From the NCBI RefSeq assembly GCF_027922305.1, contig NZ_BSFK01000016.1:62001-126000 (forward strand): 64,000 bases of DNA, given 5' to 3'. Both the position numbers and the translations under genes were made by a program. Of the stretch, positions 17,271-25,701 are shown piece after piece. Origin of the DNA: Methylopila jiangsuensis. Its GTDB lineage: Bacteria; Pseudomonadota; Alphaproteobacteria; Rhizobiales; Methylopilaceae. A model generated the notes under the pieces. That model searched no databases and was not told the origin of the DNA. It saw only the letters and a list, made by a program, of their open reading frames with translations. Each line of letters opens with the position of its first letter. Positions within the stretch are counted from its first letter, which is position 1.

Positions 17271-18658
17271 GCGGGCGCGGTCGAGGCATCGGCGGCCTGT
17301 CGCGGGCCGCCAAGGACAGCGTGCTCGGCGCCTTGCGCGCCGCGCAGCCGGCGAAGGACGAGGACGGCGGCGAACCCGCCCGGCCGCGCCCCGTGCTTCG
17401 GCGCAAGCGCAACAGCTTCGCCGATCTGCCGGAGCTGAAGGACATCCACACCCAGCGGGCGGTGGCCGACCTGCTGAAGGTGGAGAACCCGTTCTTCCGG
17501 GTCCATGACGGCCGGGCCGGGGCCCGCACCGAGATCGACGGCCGCAGCCTGCTGAACTTCGGCTCCTACAACTACCTCGGCCTCAACGGCCATCCGGAGG
17601 TCTCCGCCGCCGCCAAGGCCGCGGTGGACCATTACGGCGTTTCCGCCTCCGCCAGCCGGCTGGTGGCGGGCGAGCGGCCGGTGCACCGGGAACTGGAGCG
17701 TCGCATCGCCGGCTTCGTGGGGGCGGAGGCGGCGCTGGTCTTCGTCAGCGGCCACGCCACCAATGTGGGCGTGATCGGGCACCTGCTGCGGCCGAACGAC
17801 CTGATCCTCTACGATTCGCTGTCGCACAACTCCATCGTCATGGGCGCGCAGCTCTCGGGCGCGACCCGGCGCATGTTCCCCCACAACGACTTCGACAAGC
17901 TGGAGGAGCTGCTGGCGGCCCACGCCCACGCCCACGACCGGGTGCTGGTGGCGATCGAGGGCCTCTACAGCATGGACGGCGACATTCCCGACCTCGCCCG
18001 CGCGGTGGCGCTGCGCGAGCGCTACGGCGTGTGGCTGATGGTGGACGAGGCCCATTCGCTGGGCGTGCTGGGCAAGACCGGCCGCGGGATCGCGGAGGAG
18101 GCCGGCGTCGACCCGCACGACGTGGACATCTGGATGGGCACGCTCTCCAAGACCCTTTCCGGCTGCGGCGGCTACATCGCGGGTTCCGGCGCGCTGGTGG
18201 AGTTCCTGAAGTTCACCGCGCCCGGCTTCGTCTATTCTGTCGGCATGCCGCCGCCGGTGGCGGCCGCCGCCATCGCCTCGCTCGACGTGCTGGAGCGGGA
18301 GCCGGAGCGGGTGGCGAAGCTGCGCGCCAACGGCCTGCGCTTCGTGGAGAAGGCGAAGGCCGCCGGTCTTGACGTGGGCGACAGCGCCGGCTTCGCCATC
18401 TCGCCGGTCATGGTGGGCGACAGCCTGCGCGCGGTCTATCTGGCCGACCGCCTGCTGCAGCGGGGCGTCAACGCGCTGCCGATCGTGCATCCCGCCGTGC
18501 CGGAGCGGGCCGCGCGGCTGCGCTTCTTCCTCACCAGCGAGCATTCCGACGCCGACATCGACGAGGCCGTGGCGATCACGGCCGAGGAGCATGCGGCGCT
18601 CGCCAAGGCCGGGTTCGGCGTGAAGATGGCGGCGGCTCTCGCCAAAGCCACGAGATAG
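17267..18658 (+). CDS. AONS/serine palmitoyltransferase-like PLP enzyme (RkpG-like)
   Basis: 463 residues from a GTG overlapping the PKS stop (GTGA). It is an alpha-oxoamine synthase of fold type I: His163 in SGHATNVG, SHNSIVMGAQ, Asp260 and His263 in DEAHSLGVLG, and the PLP lysine Lys295 in TLSKTLSGCGGYIAG. About 95 N-terminal residues precede the GSYNYLGL segment, longer than in AONS or KBL but as in RkpG-type proteins. The family condenses an acyl thioester with an amino acid, losing CO2, to give a 2-amino ketone. Translational coupling to a PKS lacking a release domain suggests that it takes the chain from the ACP. The amino acid substrate cannot be read from the sequence. Confidence 0.9.
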   Translation: MSGRGRGIGGLSRAAKDSVLGALRAAQPAKDEDGGEPARPRPVLRRKRNSFADLPELKDIHTQRAVADLLKVENPFFRVHDGRAGARTEIDGRSLLNFGSYNYLGLNGHPEVSAAAKAAVDHYGVSASASRLVAGERPVHRELERRIAGFVGAEAALVFVSGHATNVGVIGHLLRPNDLILYDSLSHNSIVMGAQLSGATRRMFPHNDFDKLEELLAAHAHAHDRVLVAIEGLYSMDGDIPDLARAVALRERYGVWLMVDEAHSLGVLGKTGRGIAEEAGVDPHDVDIWMGTLSKTLSGCGGYIAGSGALVEFLKFTAPGFVYSVGMPPPVAAAAIASLDVLEREPERVAKLRANGLRFVEKAKAAGLDVGDSAGFAISPVMVGDSLRAVYLADRLLQRGVNALPIVHPAVPERAARLRFFLTSEHSDADIDEAVAITAEEHAALAKAGFGVKMAAALAKATR

Positions 18659-18696
18659 GACCTTATGGCTTGAGCGGTCCGGGGGGACGGCGTTCC

Positions 18697-19821
18697 ATGG
18701 TTGAGATACGGCCGCTGACGTCGAAACGCGACGTCAAGGCGTTCTGGCGTGCAGGGCTCGCGGCGCAGGGGCGTGACCCCAACTACGCGCCGCCGCTGCT
18801 GCACGAGCTGAACGTCACCATCACGCCGCGGAACACGCCCTTCGCCCGCGCCAATGACGGGCAGGCCTGGACCGCGTTCCGGGACGGCGAGCCTGTGGGC
18901 CGCATCTACGCGGTGAAGAACCACGCCCACCTCGCCGCCCATGGCGACGCGACCGGCCAGTTCGGCTTCCTGGAGGCGATCGACGACGACGCGGTGTGGG
19001 AGGCGCTGTTCGAGACCGCCTTCGGCTTCCTGCGCGGGCGCGGACTGACGCGCGTCACCGGCCCCTACAGCGCCTCGGTCAACCACGAATGCGGCCTGCT
19101 GGTGAAGGGCTACGGCACGCCCTCCACAACCCACACCAATTACGCCCCGCCCTATTACGCGGCCCGGCTGGAAAAGCTCGGCTTCCGCCCCGCCAAGGAC
19201 ATCGTCGGCTACGAGGGCGACGTGAACGCGAGCCGCCTCCCAGAGCGGGTGGCGCGGGCGCGGGCCAGATGGCGCGGCTCCCGCGACCTCACGTTGCGCA
19301 GCGCCGTGGGGCCGGACGCGGTGGCGCAGATCAACGACGTCTACAACGACGGCTGGTCCGGCAACTGGGGGGCGGTGCCGGTTTCGATCGAAGAGGCGCG
19401 CTTCCTCGCCGAACTTGCCCAGCCGATCCTGCCGCGCGACTGGACCGTGATCGCCGACTGGCGCGGCGAGCCCATCGGCGTGCTCACCATGGCGCCGGAC
19501 GTGAACCAGGCGATCCACGACCTTGGCGGCCGCCTCGCGCCCTTCGGCTGGGCGAAGATGCTGTGGCGGCTGAAGGTGTCCGGGTTGAACCGGGTGCGCG
19601 TGCCGGTGATCGGCGTGCGCCGGGGCTGGCGCGGCACCCGGGTCGGCGCGATGGCCGCAGCCGCGCTGCTGGCCGACGCGGTGGAGAAGGCCCGCAAGGC
19701 CGGCGCGGAGCGGATGGAGGTGAGCTGGATGCTCAAGGACAACCGCAACGTCATCAATCTGGTGGCTGGCATGCCCGCCGAACTCACCAAGGTCTGGCGC
19801 ATCTATGAGCGGGAGCTGTGA
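18697..19821 (+). CDS. YghO/BcerS-type N-acyltransferase (GNAT-like)
   Basis: 374 residues from the ATG at 18697 (GGGGGGA about 10 bases upstream); a TTG nine codons earlier is less likely. Family marks are: N-terminal VEIRPLTSKRDVKAFWR; RITGPYS-like VTGPYSASVNHECGLLVKGY; YYAARLEKLGF; the acyl-CoA-type loop RRGWRGTRVGAMAAAAL; and the end EVSWMLKDNRNVINLV with KVWRIYEREL. This layout is that of the YghO/BcerS family, which includes the bacterial ceramide synthase that N-acylates sphingoid bases in Caulobacter. It lies 38 bases after the AONS-like gene on the same strand. N-acylation of the amino ketone made by the two preceding enzymes is inference from family and context. Confidence 0.8.
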   Translation: MVEIRPLTSKRDVKAFWRAGLAAQGRDPNYAPPLLHELNVTITPRNTPFARANDGQAWTAFRDGEPVGRIYAVKNHAHLAAHGDATGQFGFLEAIDDDAVWEALFETAFGFLRGRGLTRVTGPYSASVNHECGLLVKGYGTPSTTHTNYAPPYYAARLEKLGFRPAKDIVGYEGDVNASRLPERVARARARWRGSRDLTLRSAVGPDAVAQINDVYNDGWSGNWGAVPVSIEEARFLAELAQPILPRDWTVIADWRGEPIGVLTMAPDVNQAIHDLGGRLAPFGWAKMLWRLKVSGLNRVRVPVIGVRRGWRGTRVGAMAAAALLADAVEKARKAGAERMEVSWMLKDNRNVINLVAGMPAELTKVWRIYEREL

Positions 19822-19822
19822 G

Positions 19823-19864
19823 CGGCCGCTTTGAAGGTGCAGAAACCTGCCATTCAAACGGCCG
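19823..19864 (+). terminator. Imperfect hairpin just after the PKS operon
   Basis: CGGCCGCTTTGAAGGTGCAG and the complementary run ending CGGCCG pair imperfectly, starting directly at the stop of the N-acyltransferase gene. There is no T-run. It probably marks the operon 3' end. Confidence 0.4.
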
Positions 19865-19937
19865 TCAGGCCCGCGCGAGGCGCGCGAGCGTCCGATCTGG
19901 TCTTTCGTTGATCGTGAGGTCCTGACCGCGCTCATCG

Positions 19938-19976
19938 CCGCTTCATCCGGATGAGGCACTCATCCGGATGAAGCGG
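19938..19976. repeat. Perfect 18-bp inverted repeat with 3-base loop
   Basis: The left arm 19938-19955 (CCGCTTCATCCGGATGAG) and right arm 19959-19976 are exact reverse complements separated by GCA. The core TCATCCGGATGA is itself a palindrome occurring twice, so the site can also be seen as two copies of a 12-base palindrome. It may be a terminator for the PKS operon, a bidirectional 3' structure, or an operator for a dimeric regulator. Confidence 0.6.
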
Positions 19977-20126
19977 AAACGGCGTCAAGATCAAGCGCCG
20001 CCGCCGGCGGCGGCGGAACCAGACAGGCGTAAACCTGCAACCAGACAGGACGGCATCTGCCTCCCAACCCGCGTTGACGCTCTGCGGATGGGTGAAGGCC
20101 TGCGTCCGGAGGGAGCGCCGGCGGCG

Positions 20127-20624
20127 TCAGGCGGCTTTCTTGGCGGTCTCGTTCACCACGCCCTGCCCGAGCTTGGTCAGGTCGGAGTCGGTCTTCTTCT
20201 CCTCCGACAGGGTCTCGTCGAGCAGAGTCGCGGCTTCTGTGAGGCCGAGCGCCGTGGCCCAGCTCTTCAGCGCGCCGTAGCGGGCCATCTCGTAATGCTC
20301 AACCGCCTGCGCCGCGGCCACGAGGCCGGCGTCGAGCGCGGGCTGGCCTTTGAACTCCTCGAGAATCTCTTCGCCTTCCGCGAGGATGCCCTCGATCGCG
20401 TCGCAGGTCTTGCCGCGGGCGGGCTTGCCGATGATCTCGAACACCTTCTGCAGACGTTCGATCTGACCTTCGGTCTCGTCCTTGTGTTTCGTGAAGGCCG
20501 CTTTCAGTTTCGGATCCTGCGCGCCGCGCGCCATCTTGGGCAGCGCCTTGAGGATCTTGCGTTCCGCGTAGTAAATGTCCTTCAGAGTTTCGTGGAATAG
20601 GATGTCGAGACCTTTGTCGCTCAT
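20127..20624 (-). CDS. YciE/YciF family ferritin-like protein (DUF892)
   Basis: 165 residues from the ATG at 20624 (MSDKGLDILFHETLKDIYYAE), chosen for GAGAGGAAA upstream and for matching family starts. The DUF892 four-helix signature is clear: LFHETLKDIYYAERKILKAL, KAAFTKHKDETEGQIERLQ, QAVEHYEMARYGALKSWA and LLDETLSEEKKTD, with Glu/His residues spaced as in ferritin-like diiron proteins, and a lysine-rich tail. The family is stress-inducible in many proteobacteria; its biochemical role is not settled. It is monocistronic and convergent with the PKS operon. Confidence 0.9.
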   Translation of the reverse strand: MSDKGLDILFHETLKDIYYAERKILKALPKMARGAQDPKLKAAFTKHKDETEGQIERLQKVFEIIGKPARGKTCDAIEGILAEGEEILEEFKGQPALDAGLVAAAQAVEHYEMARYGALKSWATALGLTEAATLLDETLSEEKKTDSDLTKLGQGVVNETAKKAA

Positions 20625-20711
20625 GGCGTTTCCTCTCACGGTTTCGCGACTCCAACGCGACACCTGAGGCGACGTTCCGCCGAAGCCGAGTCTTTCTTTT
20701 CGGACGCCAAT

Positions 20712-20743
20712 AAAAAAGGCGGCCCCGCGAAGGGCCGCCTTTT
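20712..20743 (-). terminator. Rho-independent terminator of pnp
   Basis: GGCGGCCC and GGGCCGCC form an 8-bp stem around a 6-base loop. On the minus strand it is followed by six T residues, and on the plus strand by four, so it may work both ways. It lies about 60 bases beyond the pnp stop, which is read leftwards. Confidence 0.85.
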
Positions 20744-20804
20744 CCGTGAGAGGTCACGATGCCGTCCGCCCGAGGCGGCGGGACCGGATGTCAGGGGCGT
20801 CCGA

Positions 20805-23021
20805 TCACTCGGCCGCGTCCTCGCGACGGCGACGGCCGCCGCGACGGCCGCCCGAACGCTCTTCGCCGCCCTCGGACGGCTCGGAGGCGGCGTCGCCGCC
20901 CTCGGCGCCCTTGCCCTCGAGGTCCTCGCCGGTCTCCTGGTCCACGACCTTCATGGAGAGGCGGGTCTTGCCGCGGTCGTCGAAGCCCATGAGCTTGACC
21001 TTGACCTTGTCGCCCTCCTTCAGGACGTCGGAGGGCTTGGCCACCCGCTCCCGGGAGATCTGGGAGACGTGCACGAGGCCGTCCTTGGCGCCGAAGAAGT
21101 TCACGAAGGCGCCGAACTCGACCACCTTCACCACGGTGCCCTCATAGATCACGCCCACTTCCGGATCGGAGGCGATGGACTTGATCCAGTTCAGCGCGGC
21201 CTTGATGGCCTTGCCGTCGGAGGAGGCCACCTTCACGGTGCCGTCGTCCTCGATGTTCACCTTGGCGCCGGTCTTCTCCACGATCTCGCGGATGACCTTG
21301 CCGCCGGTGCCGATGACTTCGCGGATCTTGTCGGTCGGGATCTTGATGACCTCGATGCGCGGCGCGTACTCGCCGAGCTCGGTGCGGCCGGCGGCGATCG
21401 CCTTGGACATCTCGTCGAGGATGCCGAGACGGCCGTCCTTCGCCTGGCCGAGGGCGACCTTCATGATCTCCTCGGTGATGCCGGCGATCTTGATGTCCAT
21501 CTGCAGCGCGGTGACGCCCGCTTCGGTGCCGGCCACCTTGAAGTCCATGTCGCCGAGGTGGTCCTCGTCGCCGAGGATGTCGGACAGCACGGCGAACTTC
21601 TCGCCTTCGAGGATCAGGCCCATGGCGATGCCCGCCACCGGCCGCTTCAGCGGCACGCCGGCGTCCATGGCCGAGAGCGAGGCGCCGCAGACGGAGGCCA
21701 TCGAGGACGAGCCGTTGGACTCGGTGATCTCGGACACGATGCGCAGCGTGTAGGGGAACTCGTCCGCCTTGGGCAGCATCGGGTGGATCGCGCGCCAGGC
21801 GAGCTTGCCGTGGCCCACTTCACGACGGCCGGGCGCGCCCATGCGGCCGGTCTCGCCCACCGAATAGGGCGGGAAGTTGTAGTGGAGCAGGAAGCGCTCC
21901 TTGTAGGTGCCGCCGAGCGAGTCGATGAACTGCTCGTCCTCGCCGGTGCCGAGCGTCGCCACCACGAGGGCCTGGGTCTCGCCGCGGGTGAAGATGGCCG
22001 AGCCGTGGGTGCGCGGCAGCACGCCCACTTCCGCCAGGATCGGGCGCACCGTGGTCAGGTCGCGGCCATCGATGCGGATCTTGTCGTCCAGGATGCCCCA
22101 GCGGACGATCTTGGCCTCGAGCTCCTTGAACACCGCGCCGAGCTTGAGCGCGTCGACCGGGTTCTCGACGCCTTCGCCGGAGAGGGCGGCGAGCGCCTTC
22201 TTCTTGGCGGCGCCGACCGCGGCGTAGCGGTCCTGTTTGGCCTTGATCTTGTAAGCGTCGCGCAGGTCGGCCTCGACCAGCTCGCGCAGCTTGTTCTCGA
22301 GCTCGGAGACGTCCTCGACCTGATGGTCGCGGGGCTCCTTGGCGGCCTTCTCGGCGAGGCGGATGATGGCCTCGATCACCGGCTGGAAGCCCTTGTGGCC
22401 GAACATCACGGCGCCGAGCATGGTCTCCTCGGACAGCTCCTTGGCCTCCGACTCCACCATCAGCACCGCGTCCTGGGTGCCGGCGACCACGAGGTCGAGG
22501 TCCGAGCCCTCCATGCGGTCGGCGACCGGGTTCAGCACATATTCGCCGTCGATGTAGCCGACGCGGGCGCCGCCGATCGGGCCCATGAACGGCACGCCGG
22601 AGAGCGTCAGCGCGGCGGAGGCGCCGATCATGCCCACGATGTCCGGATCGTTCTCGAGGTCGTAGGAGAGAACGGTGACGACCACCTGGGTGTCGTTCTT
22701 GTAGCCGTCCGCGAACAGCGGGCGGATCGGGCGGTCGATCAGGCGGGAGGTGAGCGTGTCCTTCTCGGTCGGGCCGCGCTCGCGCTTGAAGTAGCCGCCG
22801 GGGATGCGGCCCGCGGCGTAGTACTTCTCGGTGTAGTTCACGGTGAGCGGGAAGAAGTCGACGCCGGCCTTCGGGGCCTTGGCGGACACGGCGGTGGCGA
22901 GCACGGTGGTCTCGCCGTAGGTCACGAGCACGGCGCCGTCGGCCTGGCGGGCCACGTGGCCCGTCTCAAGCGTCAGCGTCCGGCCGGCCCACTCGATCTT
23001 TTCGCGATGAATCTCAAACAT
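20805..23021 (-). CDS. pnp: Polyribonucleotide nucleotidyltransferase (PNPase)
   Basis: 738 residues from the ATG at 23021 ([16 protein letters not shown]); the open frame runs 67 codons further upstream without family support. Two RNase PH-like halves are present, joined by a helical linker (about 215-310), then a KH domain ([20 protein letters not shown]) and an S1 domain ([20 protein letters not shown]). The C-terminal tail is acidic and then arginine-rich ([13 protein letters not shown]), a likely RNase E or RNA contact. It degrades RNA 3' to 5' using phosphate. It is last in the rimP-nusA-infB-rbfA-truB-rpsO-pnp series. Confidence 0.97.
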   Translation of the reverse strand: MFEIHREKIEWAGRTLTLETGHVARQADGAVLVTYGETTVLATAVSAKAPKAGVDFFPLTVNYTEKYYAAGRIPGGYFKRERGPTEKDTLTSRLIDRPIRPLFADGYKNDTQVVVTVLSYDLENDPDIVGMIGASAALTLSGVPFMGPIGGARVGYIDGEYVLNPVADRMEGSDLDLVVAGTQDAVLMVESEAKELSEETMLGAVMFGHKGFQPVIEAIIRLAEKAAKEPRDHQVEDVSELENKLRELVEADLRDAYKIKAKQDRYAAVGAAKKKALAALSGEGVENPVDALKLGAVFKELEAKIVRWGILDDKIRIDGRDLTTVRPILAEVGVLPRTHGSAIFTRGETQALVVATLGTGEDEQFIDSLGGTYKERFLLHYNFPPYSVGETGRMGAPGRREVGHGKLAWRAIHPMLPKADEFPYTLRIVSEITESNGSSSMASVCGASLSAMDAGVPLKRPVAGIAMGLILEGEKFAVLSDILGDEDHLGDMDFKVAGTEAGVTALQMDIKIAGITEEIMKVALGQAKDGRLGILDEMSKAIAAGRTELGEYAPRIEVIKIPTDKIREVIGTGGKVIREIVEKTGAKVNIEDDGTVKVASSDGKAIKAALNWIKSIASDPEVGVIYEGTVVKVVEFGAFVNFFGAKDGLVHVSQISRERVAKPSDVLKEGDKVKVKLMGFDDRGKTRLSMKVVDQETGEDLEGKGAEGGDAASEPSEGGEERSGGRRGGRRRREDAAE

Positions 23022-23428
23022 GTCTTCGTTCGTCCTGGCGGTCACGGGACCGTGGGACGACCGTCGGGCGGTCTGAAAGCCATGGGCAAGACGGCGCGGC
23101 GCTCTCCGCTGGTCCACGCCGTCTCCGGCGTGGCGACGCCCGCGTCTCGACGCGGCGTCGGAAAAGCGCCCTGCGATCCTGCCCCATGACGTCCGGGGCC
23201 CGATGGCGTCCCGGATCCTCAACAGTGCGGCGGCCGGCGCCTCATTGCGCCGGCGGCCATGATCTCGCTAAACGGCTCTGTCGAGCCGCCCCCTCACCCG
23301 GATGACTGCGTCATCCGACCTCTCCCCGCCGGGGAAAGGTGAAGAACGGCGCCGCCTGCGCACCTCTCCCCGGCGGGGAGAGGTCGGCCCGAAGGGCCGG
23401 GTGAGGGGGACGGCGGCGCCGGAAAGCG
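23022..23428. other. rpsO-pnp intergenic region
   Basis: 407 bases. The middle is occupied by the double-arm palindromic repeat at 23289-23409. The rest up to the pnp start (23022-23288) has no recognised gene. In enterobacteria the pnp leader is an RNase III/PNPase autoregulatory target; a comparable role for the structured repeat here is only a possibility. Confidence 0.6.
23289..23409. repeat. Palindromic repeat family 1, double-arm copy without gene
   Basis: Left arm 23289-23341 starts CCCCCTCACCCGG and contains CCTCTCCCCGCCGGGG. Right arm 23361-23409 is its inverted counterpart, ending GGGTGAGGGGG. A 19-base spacer separates them. Each arm has a conserved hairpin (CCTCTCCCCG paired with CGGGGAGAGG) and a second hairpin of different sequence (GGATGAC/GTCATCC left, GGCCC/GGGCC right). 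The same arm occurs at 24718-24771 and 25119-25167. Confidence 0.85.
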
Positions 23429-23698
23429 TCAGCGGCGGATGCCGAGACGCTCGATCAGGCTCTGGTAGCGGGCCACGTCCTTGCCCTTGACGTAGTCCAG
23501 CAGCGAGCGGCGGGCGCTCACCATCTTCAGCAGGCCGCGGCGGGAATGGTTGTCCTTGGCGTGGCTCTTGAAGTGGCCGGTCAGGTTGTTGATGCGCTCG
23601 GTGAGCACGGCGACCTGCACTTCGGGGGAGCCGGTGTCGCCGGGCTTGGTGGCGTAGTCGGCGACGAGCTGCTTCTTGCGTTCGGCGGTGATCGACAT
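23429..23698 (-). CDS. rpsO: 30S ribosomal protein S15
   Basis: 89 residues, full length, starting [16 protein letters not shown]. Family marks include [37 protein letters not shown] and [21 protein letters not shown]15 binds the central domain of 16S rRNA. It stands between truB and pnp in the order usual for proteobacteria. Confidence 0.98.
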   Translation of the reverse strand: MSITAERKKQLVADYATKPGDTGSPEVQVAVLTERINNLTGHFKSHAKDNHSRRGLLKMVSARRSLLDYVKGKDVARYQSLIERLGIRR

Positions 23699-23744
23699 CG
23701 GGGTCTCTCTTCGTTCGATCAGACTGTCGGGTCCCGGCCAGGCG

Positions 23745-24671
23745 TCACGCCCGGTCGAGGTGGAAAATGCGTCGGGGATGGAGTTCGCCGCGGTCGATCT
23801 CGGCGAGCGCGATCAACGCGCCGCCGGCCGTCACGGAGACAGAGCCCTGATAGGTCGGGGCATCCCGTCCGCGCAGCAGCACGGGCTGCCCGTTGAGCAG
23901 CCGTGCCGCCTCCGCCTGGCTGACGGCGAGCGCCGGGATGTCGTCCAGCGCCGTCTCAACCGGAAGGAGGCATTCCGCGAGCTCCTGCTCGCCGCCGGCA
24001 CCCTGTCGCAAACGCTCCAGTTCGTCCAGCGAAATCGCGTCGTCCTCGGTGAAGCCGCCGACCGCGGTCCGCCGAAGCGCCGTCACGTGGCCTCGCGTGC
24101 CGAGCGCCCGGCCCATGTCGCGGGCGAGCGCCCGCACATAGGCGCCCTTGCCGGTCTCCGCCTCGAACACCGCCTTGTCCGCATCCGCCTCGATCAGGTC
24201 GAGCCGGTGCACCTCGATCGTGCGGGCCGCAAGCTCCACCTCCTCGCCGTCTCGGGCGAGGTCGTAGGCGCGCTGGCCGTCGATCTTGATGGCCGAGAAC
24301 TGGGGCGGGACCTGCTCGATCGCGCCCCGGAACGACGGCAGCAGCGCGAGGATCGCCTCCTGCGACGGTCGCACGTCGGAGGTCGCCACCGCCTCGCCCT
24401 CGGTGTCGTCGGTGTTGGTCTCGACCCCCCAGGTGACCTCGAAGCGGTAGATCTTCCGGCCGTCCATGACGAAAGGCACGGTCTTGGTGGCCTCGCCGAA
24501 GGCGATCGGCAGGATGCCGGAGGCGAGCGGGTCCAGCGTGCCCGCATGCCCTGCCTTCTTGGCCTGATAGATCCAGCGGCACTTGGACACCGCCTGGGTG
24601 GAGGCGACGCCCACCGGCTTGTCGAGCACCAGCCAGCCGGAGATGTCGAGACCCTTCTTACGGCGCGACAT
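23745..24671 (-). CDS. truB: tRNA pseudouridine(55) synthase TruB
   Basis: 308 residues. It starts [21 protein letters not shown]. The catalytic aspartate is in [21 protein letters not shown] near residue 46, followed by [17 protein letters not shown] and the [14 protein letters not shown] segment. TruB makes the T-loop pseudouridine in tRNA. It sits 46 bases before rpsO. Upstream of it, between truB and rbfA, lies the oppositely oriented DUF559 cassette, which breaks the usual tight spacing. Confidence 0.97.
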   Translation of the reverse strand: MSRRKKGLDISGWLVLDKPVGVASTQAVSKCRWIYQAKKAGHAGTLDPLASGILPIAFGEATKTVPFVMDGRKIYRFEVTWGVETNTDDTEGEAVATSDVRPSQEAILALLPSFRGAIEQVPPQFSAIKIDGQRAYDLARDGEEVELAARTIEVHRLDLIEADADKAVFEAETGKGAYVRALARDMGRALGTRGHVTALRRTAVGGFTEDDAISLDELERLRQGAGGEQELAECLLPVETALDDIPALAVSQAEAARLLNGQPVLLRGRDAPTYQGSVSVTAGGALIALAEIDRGELHPRRIFHLDRA

Positions 24672-24717
24672 GGGAAAGCTCTTTCGGACTAGAATCGGTG
24701 CGGGACGCGCGCGCCGT

Positions 24718-24771
24718 CACCTCTCCCCGGCGGGGAGAGGTCGCGAGGCGCATGCCGAGCGGGTGAGGGGG
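24718..24771. repeat. Palindromic repeat family 1, left arm of the DUF559 cassette
   Basis: The arm starts CACCTCTCCCCGGCGGGGAG and ends GCGGGTGAGGGGG directly at the ATG of the DUF559 gene. Its first 27 and last 13 bases are identical to the reverse complement of the arm at 25119-25167; the middle differs but still pairs (GGCGCATGCC). Its GAGGGGG end serves as the ribosome binding site of the gene. Confidence 0.9.
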
Positions 24772-25116
24772 ATGCGACGCTTCAAAGCCCGCGCGAAAGC
24801 GCTGAGGAATACTCAAACGAGCGCGGAAGCGACGCTCTGGCAGGCGCTGGGCGGCCGGCGGCTGGAGCGCCGGAAGTTTCGACGGCAGCATCCGATCGAC
24901 GGCTTCGTCGTCGACTTCGTGACGCTCGCCGGAAAGCTCATCGTCGAAGTGGATGGCGTCACGCATGGCGCGGACGCCGAGATCTGTCGGGATCGCGCGC
25001 GGACGGAGCGGCTCGAACGCGACGGCTTCTTCGTGATGCGCGTCTCCAACGCCGACGTGTACGACAATCTGGAGGGCGTTCTCGAGGCGATCAGCGCTCA
25101 GCTTTCGGGGCGATAG
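24772..25116 (+). CDS. DUF559 family endonuclease-like protein
   Basis: 114 residues from the ATG at 24772; a longer frame from 24583 would run through truB's start and the repeat and is unlikely. The DUF559 core (restriction-endonuclease/Vsr-like fold) is visible: ALRNTQTSAEATLWQAL, FRRQHPIDGFVVDFV, LIVEVDGVTHGADAE, DRARTERLERDGFFVMRVSN and the C-terminal VLEAISAQL. The D...ExD residues of FVVDF and IVEVDG are the likely metal-binding site. It lies antisense inside a conserved translation operon, framed with no spare bases by inverted repeats: the start codon abuts the left arm and the stop is 2 bases from the right arm. This suggests a mobile or repeat-associated cassette. Activity is not established for the family. 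Confidence 0.88.
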   Translation: MRRFKARAKALRNTQTSAEATLWQALGGRRLERRKFRRQHPIDGFVVDFVTLAGKLIVEVDGVTHGADAEICRDRARTERLERDGFFVMRVSNADVYDNLEGVLEAISAQLSGR

Positions 25117-25118
25117 CG

Positions 25119-25167
25119 CCCCCTCACCCGCCGCTGCGCGGCGACCTCTCCCCGCCGGGGAGAGGTG
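25119..25167. repeat. Palindromic repeat family 1, right arm of the DUF559 cassette
   Basis: Starts CCCCCTCACCCGCCGCTGCG and ends GGGGAGAGGTG. It is the inverted counterpart of 24718-24771. The variable inner hairpin is GCCGCTGCGCGGC. It follows the DUF559 stop codon by 2 bases and could also form a terminator-like stem. Confidence 0.9.
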
Positions 25168-25202
25168 AAGGCCCGCGCGTGCTGCGGAAAAGAGCGCGCG
25201 GC

Positions 25203-25619
25203 TCATCGGTCGTCGCCCTCCGGCGCGTCTTCGTCCAGATCGCGGGAGACCTGCGGCGAGCGCAGCAGCGCGTCGATGCGGGCGCCTTCGGCGAAGCTCT
25301 CGTCCTCGCGGAAGCGGAGGTCCGGCGCGGATTTCAGCGCGAGGCGCTGCACCACCAGCATGCGGATCTGCTTGCGGTTGGCCTCCAGCGCCTTGAGCAC
25401 CTTGGCGACGTCCTTGCCGCCGAGCGGCATCACATAGGCGGTGGCGAGCTTCAGGTCCGGCGTCATGCGGACCTCGGGCACGGTGATGACGTGCTTCTCC
25501 AGCACCGGGTCCATCACCTCGCCACGCTGGAACACCTCAGCCAGCGCGTGGCGCACGAGTTCGCCGACGCGCAGCATGCGCTGCGACGGGGCCTTGGAGC
25601 CCTGAGAAGAACGGGACAT
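25203..25619 (-). CDS. rbfA: 30S ribosome-binding factor A
   Basis: 138 residues. Family features are: [22 protein letters not shown] at the start, [20 protein letters not shown] in the KH-like core, and [27 protein letters not shown]. RbfA aids maturation of the 16S rRNA 5' end and cold adaptation. It is preceded by infB (142-base gap with a hairpin) and followed by truB after the cassette. The short acidic C-terminal tail is typical of alphaproteobacteria. Confidence 0.96.
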   Translation of the reverse strand: MSRSSQGSKAPSQRMLRVGELVRHALAEVFQRGEVMDPVLEKHVITVPEVRMTPDLKLATAYVMPLGGKDVAKVLKALEANRKQIRMLVVQRLALKSAPDLRFREDESFAEGARIDALLRSPQVSRDLDEDAPEGDDR

Positions 25620-25701
25620 TCTGTGTTCCTTCTTCGCCTTTGCGGCGTCCGGACCTGCGCCGGAGCGCCGTCAGGGCCGGGATCGGACCGGCCGTGAGCG
25701 G

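Larger units (their letters stand above)
19822..20126. other. Intergenic region between convergent transcription units
   Basis: 305 bases between the N-acyltransferase gene and the convergent YciE/YciF-type gene. It holds the two hairpins described separately and a further GC palindrome, CCGCCGCCGGCGGCGG, near 20000. No gene was recognised here. Confidence 0.6.

Noticed and set aside
23289-23409. Possible CRISPR-like repeat pair
   Set aside because: The copies are inverted, not direct, with one short spacer and no cas genes nearby.
24583-24771. Upstream extension of the DUF559 frame into truB
   Set aside because: It would run antisense through the truB start and the repeat arm; the ATG at 24772 has its own strong ribosome binding site and matches the family start.
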